Positions 1 to 5,445 of a stretch of 6,369 bases of DNA are shown in pieces. The position numbers and the translations under genes were made by a program. The notes below the pieces were generated by a model. The model was given only the letters and a program-made list of their open reading frames with translations. It did not search any database and was not told the origin of the DNA. The DNA is from Dehalococcoidia bacterium (GTDB lineage Bacteria; Chloroflexota; Dehalococcoidia; JACVQG01): contig JACVQG010000108.1 of the NCBI GenBank assembly GCA_015661045.1, positions 1 to 6,369 on the forward strand. The letters are read 5' to 3'. Every line of letters begins with the position of its first letter. The first letter of the stretch is position 1.

Positions 1-158
1 CTGACCAGACCCAGGGAAAAAGATTTTACATTTTCGTAGTAATCTTTCCAGGTATATTTATACCAGATGCCCAGCGTCTTTTTACGCATGGCAATTTCGT
101 TATCGCCATATTTCCGGTACTTTTGCAATAATAACTTGGGAAGGGTATCCTCCGCCAT
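1..158 (-). CDS. Long-chain acyl-CoA synthetase (AMP-forming), N-terminal fragment
   Basis: This is the first 52 codons of a gene that runs off the left edge. The product begins MAEDTLPKLL and continues with KYGDNEIAMRKK, GIWYKYTW and KDYYENVKSFSLGL. That is the typical start of AMP-binding long-chain acyl-CoA synthetases (FAA1/FadD15-like), where a short leader is followed by 'KYGDxxAMRxKxxGIWxxYTWxDYYENV'. The family activates a carboxylic acid with ATP to an acyl-adenylate and then forms the CoA thioester, usually in the cytoplasm. The catalytic core (P-loop-like STG motif, adenylate-binding motifs) lies outside the window, so activity and substrate cannot be judged. The start is the ATG at 156-158, with AGGAG 7 bases upstream. 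The gene follows the LivG-type ATPase by 11 bp, so the two are probably translated from one message and serve uptake and CoA activation of the same acid. The family call rests on about 50 residues only. Confidence 0.82.
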   Translation of the reverse strand, partial: MAEDTLPKLLLQKYRKYGDNEIAMRKKTLGIWYKYTWKDYYENVKSFSLGLV

Positions 159-164
159 AAACTA

Positions 165-170
165 ACTCCT
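165..170 (-). promoter_or_regulatory. Shine-Dalgarno of the acyl-CoA synthetase, overlapping the livG stop
   Basis: Read on the minus strand the junction is TGAGGAGTTAGTTTATG. The TGA stop of the ABC ATPase (172-170) shares its last base with the AGGAG of the next gene, whose ATG is at 158. A ribosome terminating on the first gene therefore sits on the initiation site of the second. This arrangement suggests translational coupling and supports both the downstream start and the operon assignment. Confidence 0.75.
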
Positions 171-988
171 CAGCTATTAGGTCCGGTTTTTACAGGTTCC
201 TCTACTCCCAGGTAGGCTTTAATAACCCTGGGATTAGCTTTAACCTCCTGGGGTGTACCATCGGCAATCTTCTCGCCAAAATCCAGAACTATCACCCTGT
301 CTGCGATATCCATCACAACACCCATGTCATGTTCAATAAGGACTATAGGTATATGTTTCTCCTCAAAAATATCCAGGACAAAGCGGGCCATGTCCTCTTT
401 CTCTTCCACGTTCATACCAGCCATAGGTTCGTCGAGCAATAATAATTTGGGTTCCAGCGCTAAAGCACGTCCCAGTTCCACAAGCTTGCGTTTACCGTAA
501 GGGAGCGCACCCACAATCCGTTTGCGGATGGCCTCCATTTCTAGGAAGTCTATAACGTCCTCAACTATCCGTCGATGTTTAATTTCTTCTGTATGGGCCT
601 TTCCGAAGTAGAGCGCACCCCAGAGAAAGTTGTACTTCATATGTATGTGGCGAGCTGCCAGGAGATTATCAAGGGTAGTCATGCCCGTATAAAGTTCGAT
701 GTTTTGAAACGTACGGGCGATTCCCATCTGAGCTCTGCGGTAAGAAGGAAATTTTGTTACATCTATATTGTTAAAAATAATCCGTCCTTTTTGCGGACGG
801 TAAAAACCGTTAATACTATTCAGAAGACTGGTCTTACCGGCCCCGTTGGGGCCGATTATCGCCAGGATTTCCTTTTCCTTTTCCTTGATTTCCAGGCTAA
901 CATTTTTCAAAGCCTGTATACCACCAAAACTAAGTGAGATGTTGTCGACTACAAGTGTGGTCTGTTTGCCCGCCGGTGTTTGTTGCAT
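170..988 (-). CDS. livG: ABC transporter ATP-binding protein, LivG (branched-chain amino acid / organic acid) type
   Basis: This 272-residue cytoplasmic ATPase would power a LivHM-type importer. In order it has an A-loop region near F21, Walker A GPNGAGKT (46-53), the Q-loop ARTFQN (Q95), a signature segment LPYGK (162-166), Walker B LLLLDEP (182-188, catalytic E187), a D-loop-like AGMN (190-193) and the H-loop residue H220 in LIEHDMG. The LivG-specific insertion between Q-loop and signature is present. LPYG in place of LSGGQ, and DEPMAGMN after Walker B, mark the LivG subfamily usually found beside acyl-CoA ligases, so the substrate may be an organic or aromatic acid rather than an amino acid (inference). 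The ATG at 988 has AAGG about 8 bases upstream and a strong promoter just before it, making this the first gene of its operon. An extra Lys-Glu pair precedes the Walker A strand (see the hexamer repeat). Permease, binding protein and LivF are not in the window. Confidence 0.93.
   Translation of the reverse strand: MQQTPAGKQTTLVVDNISLSFGGIQALKNVSLEIKEKEKEILAIIGPNGAGKTSLLNSINGFYRPQKGRIIFNNIDVTKFPSYRRAQMGIARTFQNIELYTGMTTLDNLLAARHIHMKYNFLWGALYFGKAHTEEIKHRRIVEDVIDFLEMEAIRKRIVGALPYGKRKLVELGRALALEPKLLLLDEPMAGMNVEEKEDMARFVLDIFEEKHIPIVLIEHDMGVVMDIADRVIVLDFGEKIADGTPQEVKANPRVIKAYLGVEEPVKTGPNS
868..886 (-). repeat. Short hexanucleotide tandem repeat inside livG (KEKEKE)
   Basis: A 19-base tract of exact period 6 (GGAAAA on the coding strand, about three copies) encodes the charged run KEKEKE at residues 35-40, just before the strand leading into Walker A. 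LivG relatives usually read EIKE(G/N)EILAIIGPNG here, so this copy looks two residues longer, as expected from one hexamer duplication. It keeps the frame and sits in a surface turn, so the protein is probably functional. Confidence 0.6.
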
Positions 989-1017
989 GTTACCCGCCTT
1001 AACCCAAGTTGGACTAT

Positions 1018-1046
1018 ATTATAGCTGCCCACAATGTTAGAGTCAA
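1018..1046 (-). promoter_or_regulatory. Sigma-A/sigma-70 type promoter for livG operon
   Basis: On the minus strand the -35 TTGACT (1046-1041) and -10 TATAAT (1023-1018) are separated by exactly 17 bp. The -10 is a perfect consensus and the -35 matches 5 of 6. A start about 7 bases below the -10 falls near 1011 and gives a leader of roughly 22 nt before the livG ATG at 988, enough for only a ribosome-binding site. There is no room for a leader riboswitch or attenuator. Expression is therefore expected to be strong or repressor-controlled; no clear operator palindrome overlaps the promoter. Confidence 0.85.
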
Positions 1047-1409
1047 CATTTATTTTCGTTAATTTCTTCAGGGCTGTGAGCCGTTTTTATAGAGATACTT
1101 CCATTTCAGATTTCTCATTCTGCGGTAGATGAACACTGGATTGGCTGACTATGAATGGCAGTAAGGAAAACATTATTGTCAGAATCCGTATGTGAGAAGA
1201 ATGGGATATTCCCAGCTATACCATGTGCCTGAGGATAATGAGGATTAAAGACGGAGCCAGCCTTTTTCCATTTCGCTTCTTCAAACAACCACCCCTATCC
1301 TGTCCCGGCACACCGGTGCCCTCATCCGGCATTACAGACATTAATTAGGTGTATCTCCTCTTTGCCTTATAGTTGCGATGTTTGGAAGCACGATAATCTA
1401 TCTATCCCT
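1047..1409. other. Divergent intergenic spacer, mostly without recognised content
   Basis: Between the two divergent promoters lie about 360 bases with no convincing long gene. All frames are broken by stops except a weak minus-strand small ORF (1216-1341). Two short inverted repeats occur: TGGGA-TAT-TCCCA (1202-1214) and GGCAC-ACCG-GTGCC (1307-1320). Neither is followed by a T-run, so neither is a terminator, though either could be a protein-binding site. No tRNA, T-box specifier stem or SAM riboswitch could be recognised upstream of metG. The stretch could be decayed coding DNA or regulatory sequence. Confidence 0.5.
1216..1341 (-). CDS. Possible small protein, 41 aa, glycine-rich N-terminus (weak)
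   Basis: This is a short minus-strand reading frame in the spacer, beginning MSVMPDEGTGVPGQDRGGC. A strong GAGGAG lies at 1360-1355, 13 bases before the first ATG (1341), which is somewhat far. A second in-frame ATG at 1332 gives MPDEGTGVPGQ. That start faintly resembles the small MPxxDGTGPxGQGPxTGRG proteins common in anaerobes and often found near dinitrogenase-cofactor-like genes (DUF5320-type; my recollection, not a search). The rest (CLKKRNGKR, then a short hydrophobic SLILIIL) does not continue the glycine-rich pattern and lacks further cysteines. It could therefore be a decayed remnant, a real short basic peptide or chance. It would be transcribed toward the livG operon, but no promoter for it was seen. 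Treat it as a hypothesis. Confidence 0.25.
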   Translation of the reverse strand: MSVMPDEGTGVPGQDRGGCLKKRNGKRLAPSLILIILRHMV

Positions 1410-1439
1410 TTGCTTCATAATAGTTCTTTGTGTTACAAT
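1410..1439 (+). promoter_or_regulatory. Probable extended -10 promoter for metG
   Basis: TTGCTT (1410-1415) is followed after 18 bp by TACAAT (1434-1439), preceded by TGT, giving an extended -10 TGTTACAAT. The -10 matches 5 of 6 and the -35 matches 3 of 6, typical of extended -10 promoters. The predicted start near 1446 gives a leader of about 18 nt before the metG ATG at 1464. This position also argues against an upstream metG start at 1362, because that codon would lie before the promoter. Confidence 0.6.
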
Positions 1440-1463
1440 GAAACCTCGGAAAGAGTAACTTTT

Positions 1464-3116
1464 ATGACAGAACGCATTCTTATCGGGGTAGCCTGGCCTT
1501 ATGCCAACGGCTCCCTCCATTTGGGACACATTGCCGGAGCCTATCTGGCTCCGGATATTTTTGCCCGCTATCACCGTCTTAAAGGGCACGAGGTATTAAT
1601 GGTATCGGGCAGCGATATGCACGGCACGCCTATCACTATCCGGGCAGAGCAGGAAGGCAAAACACCCGTCGAAGTGGCTACTTTCTATCACAACGAATTC
1701 AAGGAATGCTGGAAGAAGTTAGGCATCTCTTTTGACCTGTATACCAGCACCGAGACCGAGAACCATAAAAACGTTGTTCAGGACATTTTCCTTACCCTTC
1801 TGAAAAAAGACCTGATATATAAAGACTCTATGCTGCAACCGTATTGCCCCCAGTGCCGCCGTTTTCTACCTGACCGCTATGTCGAGGGCATATGTCCCCT
1901 GTGTGGATTCACAGGCGCCCGCGGCGACCAATGTGATAAATGTGGCAAACCTCTTAATCCTACTGATTTAAAAGATAGCCGTTGCCGCATCTGTGGCGCC
2001 CATCCTCAAACTACTAACTCGGAACATTACTTCCTGCGGCTTAGCGCTATGCAATCGCAACTACTGGAATGGGTTAAAAAACAAAGTCACTGGCGGCCAA
2101 ATGTTTTAAATTTCACTCAGCGATACTTGGAAGACGGGCTAAAAGATAGAGCTATCACCCGGGACATAGAATGGGGAATCCCCGTGCCCGTGCCCGGTTT
2201 TGAGAAAAAGCGGATATACGTATGGTTTGAAGCTGTTATCGGCTATCTCTCGGCATCTATGGAATGGGCTCAGGGACAGCCCGAAAAATGGCGGCCTTTC
2301 TGGGAGGGAGACTCAAAGAGTTATTATTTTATCGGTAAGGACAATATCCCGTTCCATACCATGATCTGGCCGGCTATGTTAATGGGGTATAGCGGCCTCA
2401 ATCTTCCCTACGATGTGCCGGCTAACGAATTCCTTACGCTTCAGGGGGGTAAATTTTCCACCAGCCGCAATTGGGCAGTATGGCTTCCTGACTACCTGGC
2501 TACCTATGAGCCAGACCCATTGCGCTACTTGCTATCTGCCAACATGCCCGAAACCGCCGATGCCGATTTTTCCTGGCAGGAATTCTACCGCCGCAACAAT
2601 GATGAGCTGGTGGCAACTTGGGGTAATCTGGTGCACCGTGTATTGACTATTATCCAACGGAATTTTAGCGGTGTAATTCCACATCCATTTCCGTTGAACG
2701 GGATTGACCAAGCATTGCTGACCAAAGCTGAAGAGACGTTTAAAGCTGTGGACCAGTCCCTGGCTAACTGCCATTTCCGCGATGCTATCCGTTCGGCGAT
2801 GACACTGGCGCAGGAGGCTAACCGATACCTGGAGGAGAAATCACCCTGGAAAAGTAAAGATAGCCAGGCAATAGCCACTACGTTATATGTCGCTCTTTCA
2901 GTTATTTCATGTTTAAAAACCATTCTATATCCCTTCTTACCCTTTAGTTCGCAAAATCTACACGAATATCTAGGCTTTCCCGGAAGGGTGGAAACTAACC
3001 GGTGGGAATGGCAAAAGCCGTCTCCAGGACAGCAATTGCCAAAACCAAAACCACTGTTTATTAAGTTAGAGGAAAAAATGGTAGAGGCTGAAATGGCCAA
3101 GATGGGGGGGGGCTAA
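1464..3116 (+). CDS. metG: Methionyl-tRNA synthetase (class I, long zinc-knuckle type)
   Basis: This cytoplasmic enzyme charges tRNA-Met with methionine for initiation and elongation. The 550-residue product has the class I Rossmann core VAWPYANGSLHLGH with the HIGH-like HLGH at 19-22. The connective peptide carries four CxxC knuckles (C128/C131, C144/C147, C157/C160, C174/C177), as in the E. coli/archaeal group and enough for two zinc ions. KMSKS appears as KFSTS (330-334). The helical anticodon domain keeps N388, R392 and W462, matching E. coli N391, R395 and W461, which read the CAU anticodon. It ends near 550, so the C-terminal EMAP/Trbp111-like tRNA-binding and dimerisation domain is absent and the enzyme is probably monomeric. 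The frame is open back to an ATG at 1362, but those 34 residues are unlike the family and precede the promoter. ATG 1464, opening MTERILIGVAWPYANG, with GGAAAGAG upstream, is preferred. It leads a likely operon with the prenyl synthase 3 bp away. Confidence 0.96.
   Translation: MTERILIGVAWPYANGSLHLGHIAGAYLAPDIFARYHRLKGHEVLMVSGSDMHGTPITIRAEQEGKTPVEVATFYHNEFKECWKKLGISFDLYTSTETENHKNVVQDIFLTLLKKDLIYKDSMLQPYCPQCRRFLPDRYVEGICPLCGFTGARGDQCDKCGKPLNPTDLKDSRCRICGAHPQTTNSEHYFLRLSAMQSQLLEWVKKQSHWRPNVLNFTQRYLEDGLKDRAITRDIEWGIPVPVPGFEKKRIYVWFEAVIGYLSASMEWAQGQPEKWRPFWEGDSKSYYFIGKDNIPFHTMIWPAMLMGYSGLNLPYDVPANEFLTLQGGKFSTSRNWAVWLPDYLATYEPDPLRYLLSANMPETADADFSWQEFYRRNNDELVATWGNLVHRVLTIIQRNFSGVIPHPFPLNGIDQALLTKAEETFKAVDQSLANCHFRDAIRSAMTLAQEANRYLEEKSPWKSKDSQAIATTLYVALSVISCLKTILYPFLPFSSQNLHEYLGFPGRVETNRWEWQKPSPGQQLPKPKPLFIKLEEKMVEAEMAKMGGG
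3104..3112 (+). promoter_or_regulatory. G9 homopolymer: metG C-terminus and ribosome-binding site of the prenyl synthase
   Basis: Nine consecutive G bases encode the final Gly residues of MetG (ATG GGG GGG GGC TAA). They end 7 bases before the ATG at 3120, where a Shine-Dalgarno sequence is expected. No AGGAGG-like sequence is present, so the G tract must itself pair with the CCUCC of 16S rRNA, or initiation depends on coupling to MetG termination 3 bp upstream. Length change here would alter only the last MetG residues, and the ribosome-binding spacing or strength for the next gene. Confidence 0.55.
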
Positions 3117-3119
3117 CCA

Positions 3120-4094
3120 ATGGAGCTTATACAGCTTTCCACTTTATATTCACCAGTCCAATCTGAACTGGTAAAAGTCGAGGAAGGTCTCCAATCCATA
3201 TATCGAGAAGACTTAAAGAAGGTACCAACCTTGCTCAGTTACCCATTGAAGGTAGCCGGTAAACGGCTGCGACCGGCCCTTACTTTGCTGACTGGCCACT
3301 CCTTTGTATATGATACTGAGCGCCTTATCCACATGGCCACGTCTGTTGAATTATTCCACATTGCCACGCTGGTCCACGATGATATTGTAGATAAAGCCCA
3401 GCTCAGGCGGGGAGTGCCTACGGTCAACCAGCTTCATGGGCACAATATTGCTGTTTTACTTGGCGATTATGTTTTCGCCCGTGCTGCCGAGATGGTATGC
3501 AGCACAGGGAATCTCCAGGTGGTAACTTTATTCGCTCAAACCTTAGGCATCATATCCAAAGGCGAACTACAGCAGAATTTTAGCTCCTCCGAATCACGAT
3601 GCCAAAAGCAGCATTACTTCGAATGGATTGGCAACAAGACTGCCTCCCTTTTCCGTATGGCATGTGAATCCGGGGCCATCCTTGGCCGGGCTCCATCCGA
3701 TGCTGTAAATGCCATGCGGGAGTACGGATGGAATATCGGATTGGCGTTCCAAATAATAGATGACATACTCGATTTTACCGGCCAGGAGTCGGAAATGGGT
3801 AAACCCGTTGGCTCCGATCTGCTCCAGGGAGCATTAACTCTACCCGTAATCCTATTACTGGAACGTTATCCTGACGATAAAAAACTGAGGAACGCTCTGG
3901 ATGGCAAACGCGCGGAGATGGATATAAAACAGATAGCCGAGATGGTTATTAATTCTAAGGTAATCGATGAGTGCTACTCAATTGCCTCGAGCTATAGTTC
4001 CAGAGCTTTACAGTCCATCCAACCTTTTTCTGCTGCAAATAACATCCAACCTTTTCAAGACATGGCCCAATATATCCTCAGCCGCAAGAAATAA
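3120..4094 (+). CDS. Trans-polyprenyl diphosphate synthase (long-chain, IspA/IspB/HepT family)
   Basis: This 324-residue enzyme condenses isopentenyl diphosphate onto an allylic primer to make an all-trans polyprenyl diphosphate, normally the side chain of menaquinone or another quinone. GKRLRP (47-52) binds diphosphate. The first Asp-rich motif DDIVD (87-91) sits in LVHDDIVD and is followed by RR (96-97); the second, DDILD (214-218), sits in QIIDDILDF. GKPVGSD (227-233) and the KTASLF helix (173-178) are also present, so all Mg-diphosphate ligands look intact. The residues 4 and 5 before the first motif are Thr and Ala, not aromatic, which in this family favours products longer than farnesyl or geranylgeranyl (inference); exact chain length cannot be read. 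Length is normal. It starts 3 bp after metG with a G-tract as its only ribosome-binding site, so translation is probably coupled. A 13-bp direct repeat near the 3' end doubles IQPF. Names such as ispB or hepT would both fit. Confidence 0.93.
   Translation: MELIQLSTLYSPVQSELVKVEEGLQSIYREDLKKVPTLLSYPLKVAGKRLRPALTLLTGHSFVYDTERLIHMATSVELFHIATLVHDDIVDKAQLRRGVPTVNQLHGHNIAVLLGDYVFARAAEMVCSTGNLQVVTLFAQTLGIISKGELQQNFSSSESRCQKQHYFEWIGNKTASLFRMACESGAILGRAPSDAVNAMREYGWNIGLAFQIIDDILDFTGQESEMGKPVGSDLLQGALTLPVILLLERYPDDKKLRNALDGKRAEMDIKQIAEMVINSKVIDECYSIASSYSSRALQSIQPFSAANNIQPFQDMAQYILSRKK
4016..4055 (+). repeat. 13-bp direct repeat inside the prenyl synthase gene
   Basis: CATCCAACCTTTT occurs exactly at 4016-4028 and again at 4043-4055. 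The copies are offset by 27 bases (nine codons), so both encode IQPF in the same frame (residues 300-303 and 309-312). The copies fall in the C-terminal helix just before the usual ending and keep the frame. They could be the trace of a small segmental duplication, or chance in a short stretch. Confidence 0.5.
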
Positions 4095-4111
4095 TCCGGC
4101 TTACTCTCATC

Positions 4112-4115
4112 GGAG
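4112..4115 (+). promoter_or_regulatory. Shine-Dalgarno that fixes the CoA-transferase start
   Basis: GGAG lies 8 bases before the ATG at 4124. The longer reading frame would open with GTG at 4115, which overlaps this GGAG and has no ribosome-binding site of its own. Family members also start with a short M-x-P-L-x-G-I-x-V-hydrophobic leader, matching MTPEALAGIKVIEF from 4124. Confidence 0.7.
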
Positions 4116-4123
4116 TGCATGTC

Positions 4124-5287
4124 ATGACACCTGAAGCCCTTGCCGGTATAAAAGTAATCGAATTTGCTCGATTTGCAGCCGGACCTTACTGCGGAAAACT
4201 GATGGCTGGGCTTGGGGCAGAAACAGTCAAAGTGGAAAGTCCATCATCTGGAGATTCAGGACGAAACCGGGCCGGGTTCTTATATCTAAATACTAACAAA
4301 TTAAGTGTAACTGTCAACACCGGACATCCGCAGGGTAAACGGATATTTCTAAAGCTGATAAATACAGCGGATGTGCTTATTTCCGATAAGACCGAGCGAG
4401 AGATGGCTCAGTTTGGCCTGGAATACGCCGAGTTGAGACGATTGAATCCCCATTTAATTATTACCTGTATTACCCCGTTTGGACTGACAGGCCCCTATAA
4501 AGACTTCAAGTCCTACTATCTGAATACATATCATGCCAGCGGACTGGGCTATCTGATTCCCGTATCTCAAGATTTATCGCGGGAGCCAATCAAATTGGGA
4601 GGGTTCTCCGGAGAGTGCGCCTGTGGAGTAAGCGCTGCGGTGGCTACTCTCGGAGCGCTATTCTGGAAAAAGACTACGGGCAAAGGACAACTAATAGATG
4701 TCTCCCAGCAGGAGGCTTTGATCAGTATGAACCGTCCCCAGGCTGCCCGCTATCCCAATGAAGGGATAATCCCCACACGGGTCGAGGTGCCGGCAGGCAC
4801 CGGTGGACTTTGGCCGTGCAAGGACGGGCATGTTGTCGCTATCTTCGCCGATGGCCGCCAGTGGAAGTCGTTTGTGGAGCTTATGGATAATCCAGCCTGG
4901 GCCACAACCGAATATGAAGAACTGAGTTACCGGGCTGTGCGCGATTCGGAGACAAAGCCTCTTATTGGAGCCTGGATGCTTGAACATACCAGAGAGGAAA
5001 TATTTCAAAAAGGCCAGGCCCTGGGTTGCCCTGTCTCCCCTGTTCTCTCACCAGAAGAGGTTATTGAATTTCCTCAGTTCCAGGCCAGGGAATTCTTCAC
5101 TTCGATTGAACAACACCACTATGGCAAGATAACATTTCCTGGCTCTCCCTTCAAGTTATCGGCTTCACCGTGGAGTGCAACAAAAACAGCGCCAAAACTG
5201 GGCCAGCACAACACAGAAATATACAGCAAGAGATTGGGTTATTCTGTTCAAGAGCTGGATAAATTACACCAGGAAGGCATCATTTGA
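4124..5287 (+). CDS. CaiB/BaiF class III CoA-transferase family protein
   Basis: Class III CoA-transferases move CoA between carboxylic acids via a covalent Asp anhydride, forming interlocked-ring dimers in the cytoplasm. The 387-residue product is of normal length. It shows LAGIKVIEFARFAAGPYCGKLMAGLGAETVKVE-type opening segments (about 7-38), the nucleotide-binding LNTNKLSVTVN region (55-65), ITPFGLTGP (116-124), the domain-linking GALFWKKTTGKGQLIDVSQQEA block (177-198) and the late GCPVSPVLSPEEV block (301-313). At the catalytic site the family has G-x-x-x-x-D-x-x-x-G; here it is GGFSGECACG, placing Glu164 where Asp is expected. Glu variants exist in this superfamily, so it may be a subfamily trait, but substrate and even transferase activity are uncertain. 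It starts 29 bp after the prenyl synthase and probably shares its message. Its role may relate to the divergent acyl-CoA synthetase operon, but adjacency to housekeeping genes gives no clear pathway. Confidence 0.9.
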   Translation: MTPEALAGIKVIEFARFAAGPYCGKLMAGLGAETVKVESPSSGDSGRNRAGFLYLNTNKLSVTVNTGHPQGKRIFLKLINTADVLISDKTEREMAQFGLEYAELRRLNPHLIITCITPFGLTGPYKDFKSYYLNTYHASGLGYLIPVSQDLSREPIKLGGFSGECACGVSAAVATLGALFWKKTTGKGQLIDVSQQEALISMNRPQAARYPNEGIIPTRVEVPAGTGGLWPCKDGHVVAIFADGRQWKSFVELMDNPAWATTEYEELSYRAVRDSETKPLIGAWMLEHTREEIFQKGQALGCPVSPVLSPEEVIEFPQFQAREFFTSIEQHHYGKITFPGSPFKLSASPWSATKTAPKLGQHNTEIYSKRLGYSVQELDKLHQEGII

Positions 5288-5388
5288 AATCCTAAGCACT
5301 AAGCTCTAAATCCTAAATAAATTCAAATATCAAAACACAAGAGTTTATTCTATATTGTTTAGGATTTAGTATTTCGGATTTGGTGTTT
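5287..5388. repeat. AT-rich intergenic repeat: degenerate heptamers in inverted orientation
   Basis: Directly after the CoA-transferase stop come heptamer units AAATCCT, AAGCACT, AAGCTCT, AAATCCT and AAATAAA (5287-5321). The mirror-image series ATTGTTT, AGGATTT, AGTATTT, CGGATTT and GGTGTTT lies at 5354-5388. The core CTAAATCCTAAA (5306-5317) and TTTAGGATTTAG (5358-5369) are a perfect 12-bp inverted repeat around a 40-base AT-rich centre. I recall similar AAATCCTAAA/AAATCCGAAA intergenic repeats in multiple copies in some anaerobe genomes. The structure could be an interspersed repeat, a weak bidirectional terminator or a MITE-like remnant. No transposase or target duplication is visible. Confidence 0.6.
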
Positions 5389-5445
5389 AATCAAATTATC
5401 CTATTAGTTAACTAAGCTATATTTTTTTATGAAAGAATAATCACT
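5389..5445 (+). promoter_or_regulatory. AT-rich leader upstream of mnmE; no clear promoter
   Basis: The remaining spacer has a perfect 12-bp palindrome TTAGTTAACTAA (5404-5415), then a run of seven T (5422-5428) and GAAAG (5431-5435), which is the only, weak, ribosome-binding candidate for mnmE, 10 bases before its ATG. A TTGGTG (5380-5385) with TATTAG 16 bp downstream is too poor to call a promoter. The palindrome has no loop and is not a good terminator hairpin, but it could be a binding site. Confidence 0.3.

Noticed and set aside
1072..1088. GGCT-GTG-AGCC stem followed by five T, as a possible terminator
   Set aside because: The stem is only 4 bp, and no plus-strand transcript is known to end there, since both flanking genes diverge from this spacer.
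1202..1214. TGGGA-TAT-TCCCA inverted repeat as an operator
   Set aside because: The arms are only 5 bp and lie more than 150 bp from either promoter. It is not distinctive enough to call.
1362..1463. N-terminal extension of MetG from the ATG at 1362
   Set aside because: The 34 extra residues do not resemble the family, and the probable promoter lies inside the extension. The ATG at 1464 opens the standard MetRS N-terminus.
2179..2196. CCCGTG tandem repeat inside metG
   Set aside because: It is a short codon-level repeat encoding VPVPVPG, normal for the MetRS segment 'GIPVPVPGFE', with no sign of function beyond coding.
2585..3100. 171-codon minus-strand open frame opposite metG
   Set aside because: It is a shadow of the metG coding strand. 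It has no recognisable domain and no supporting context.
4115..4123. GTG start of the CoA-transferase at 4115
   Set aside because: GTG 4115 overlaps the GGAG that serves the ATG at 4124 and has no ribosome-binding site of its own.
4691..5008. 105-codon minus-strand open frame opposite the CoA-transferase
   Set aside because: It mirrors a well-supported gene and its translation shows no family-like motifs.
5404..5428. Palindrome TTAGTTAACTAA plus T-run as a rho-independent terminator
   Set aside because: A self-complementary AT-rich palindrome with no loop, separated from the T-run, would make a very weak hairpin.
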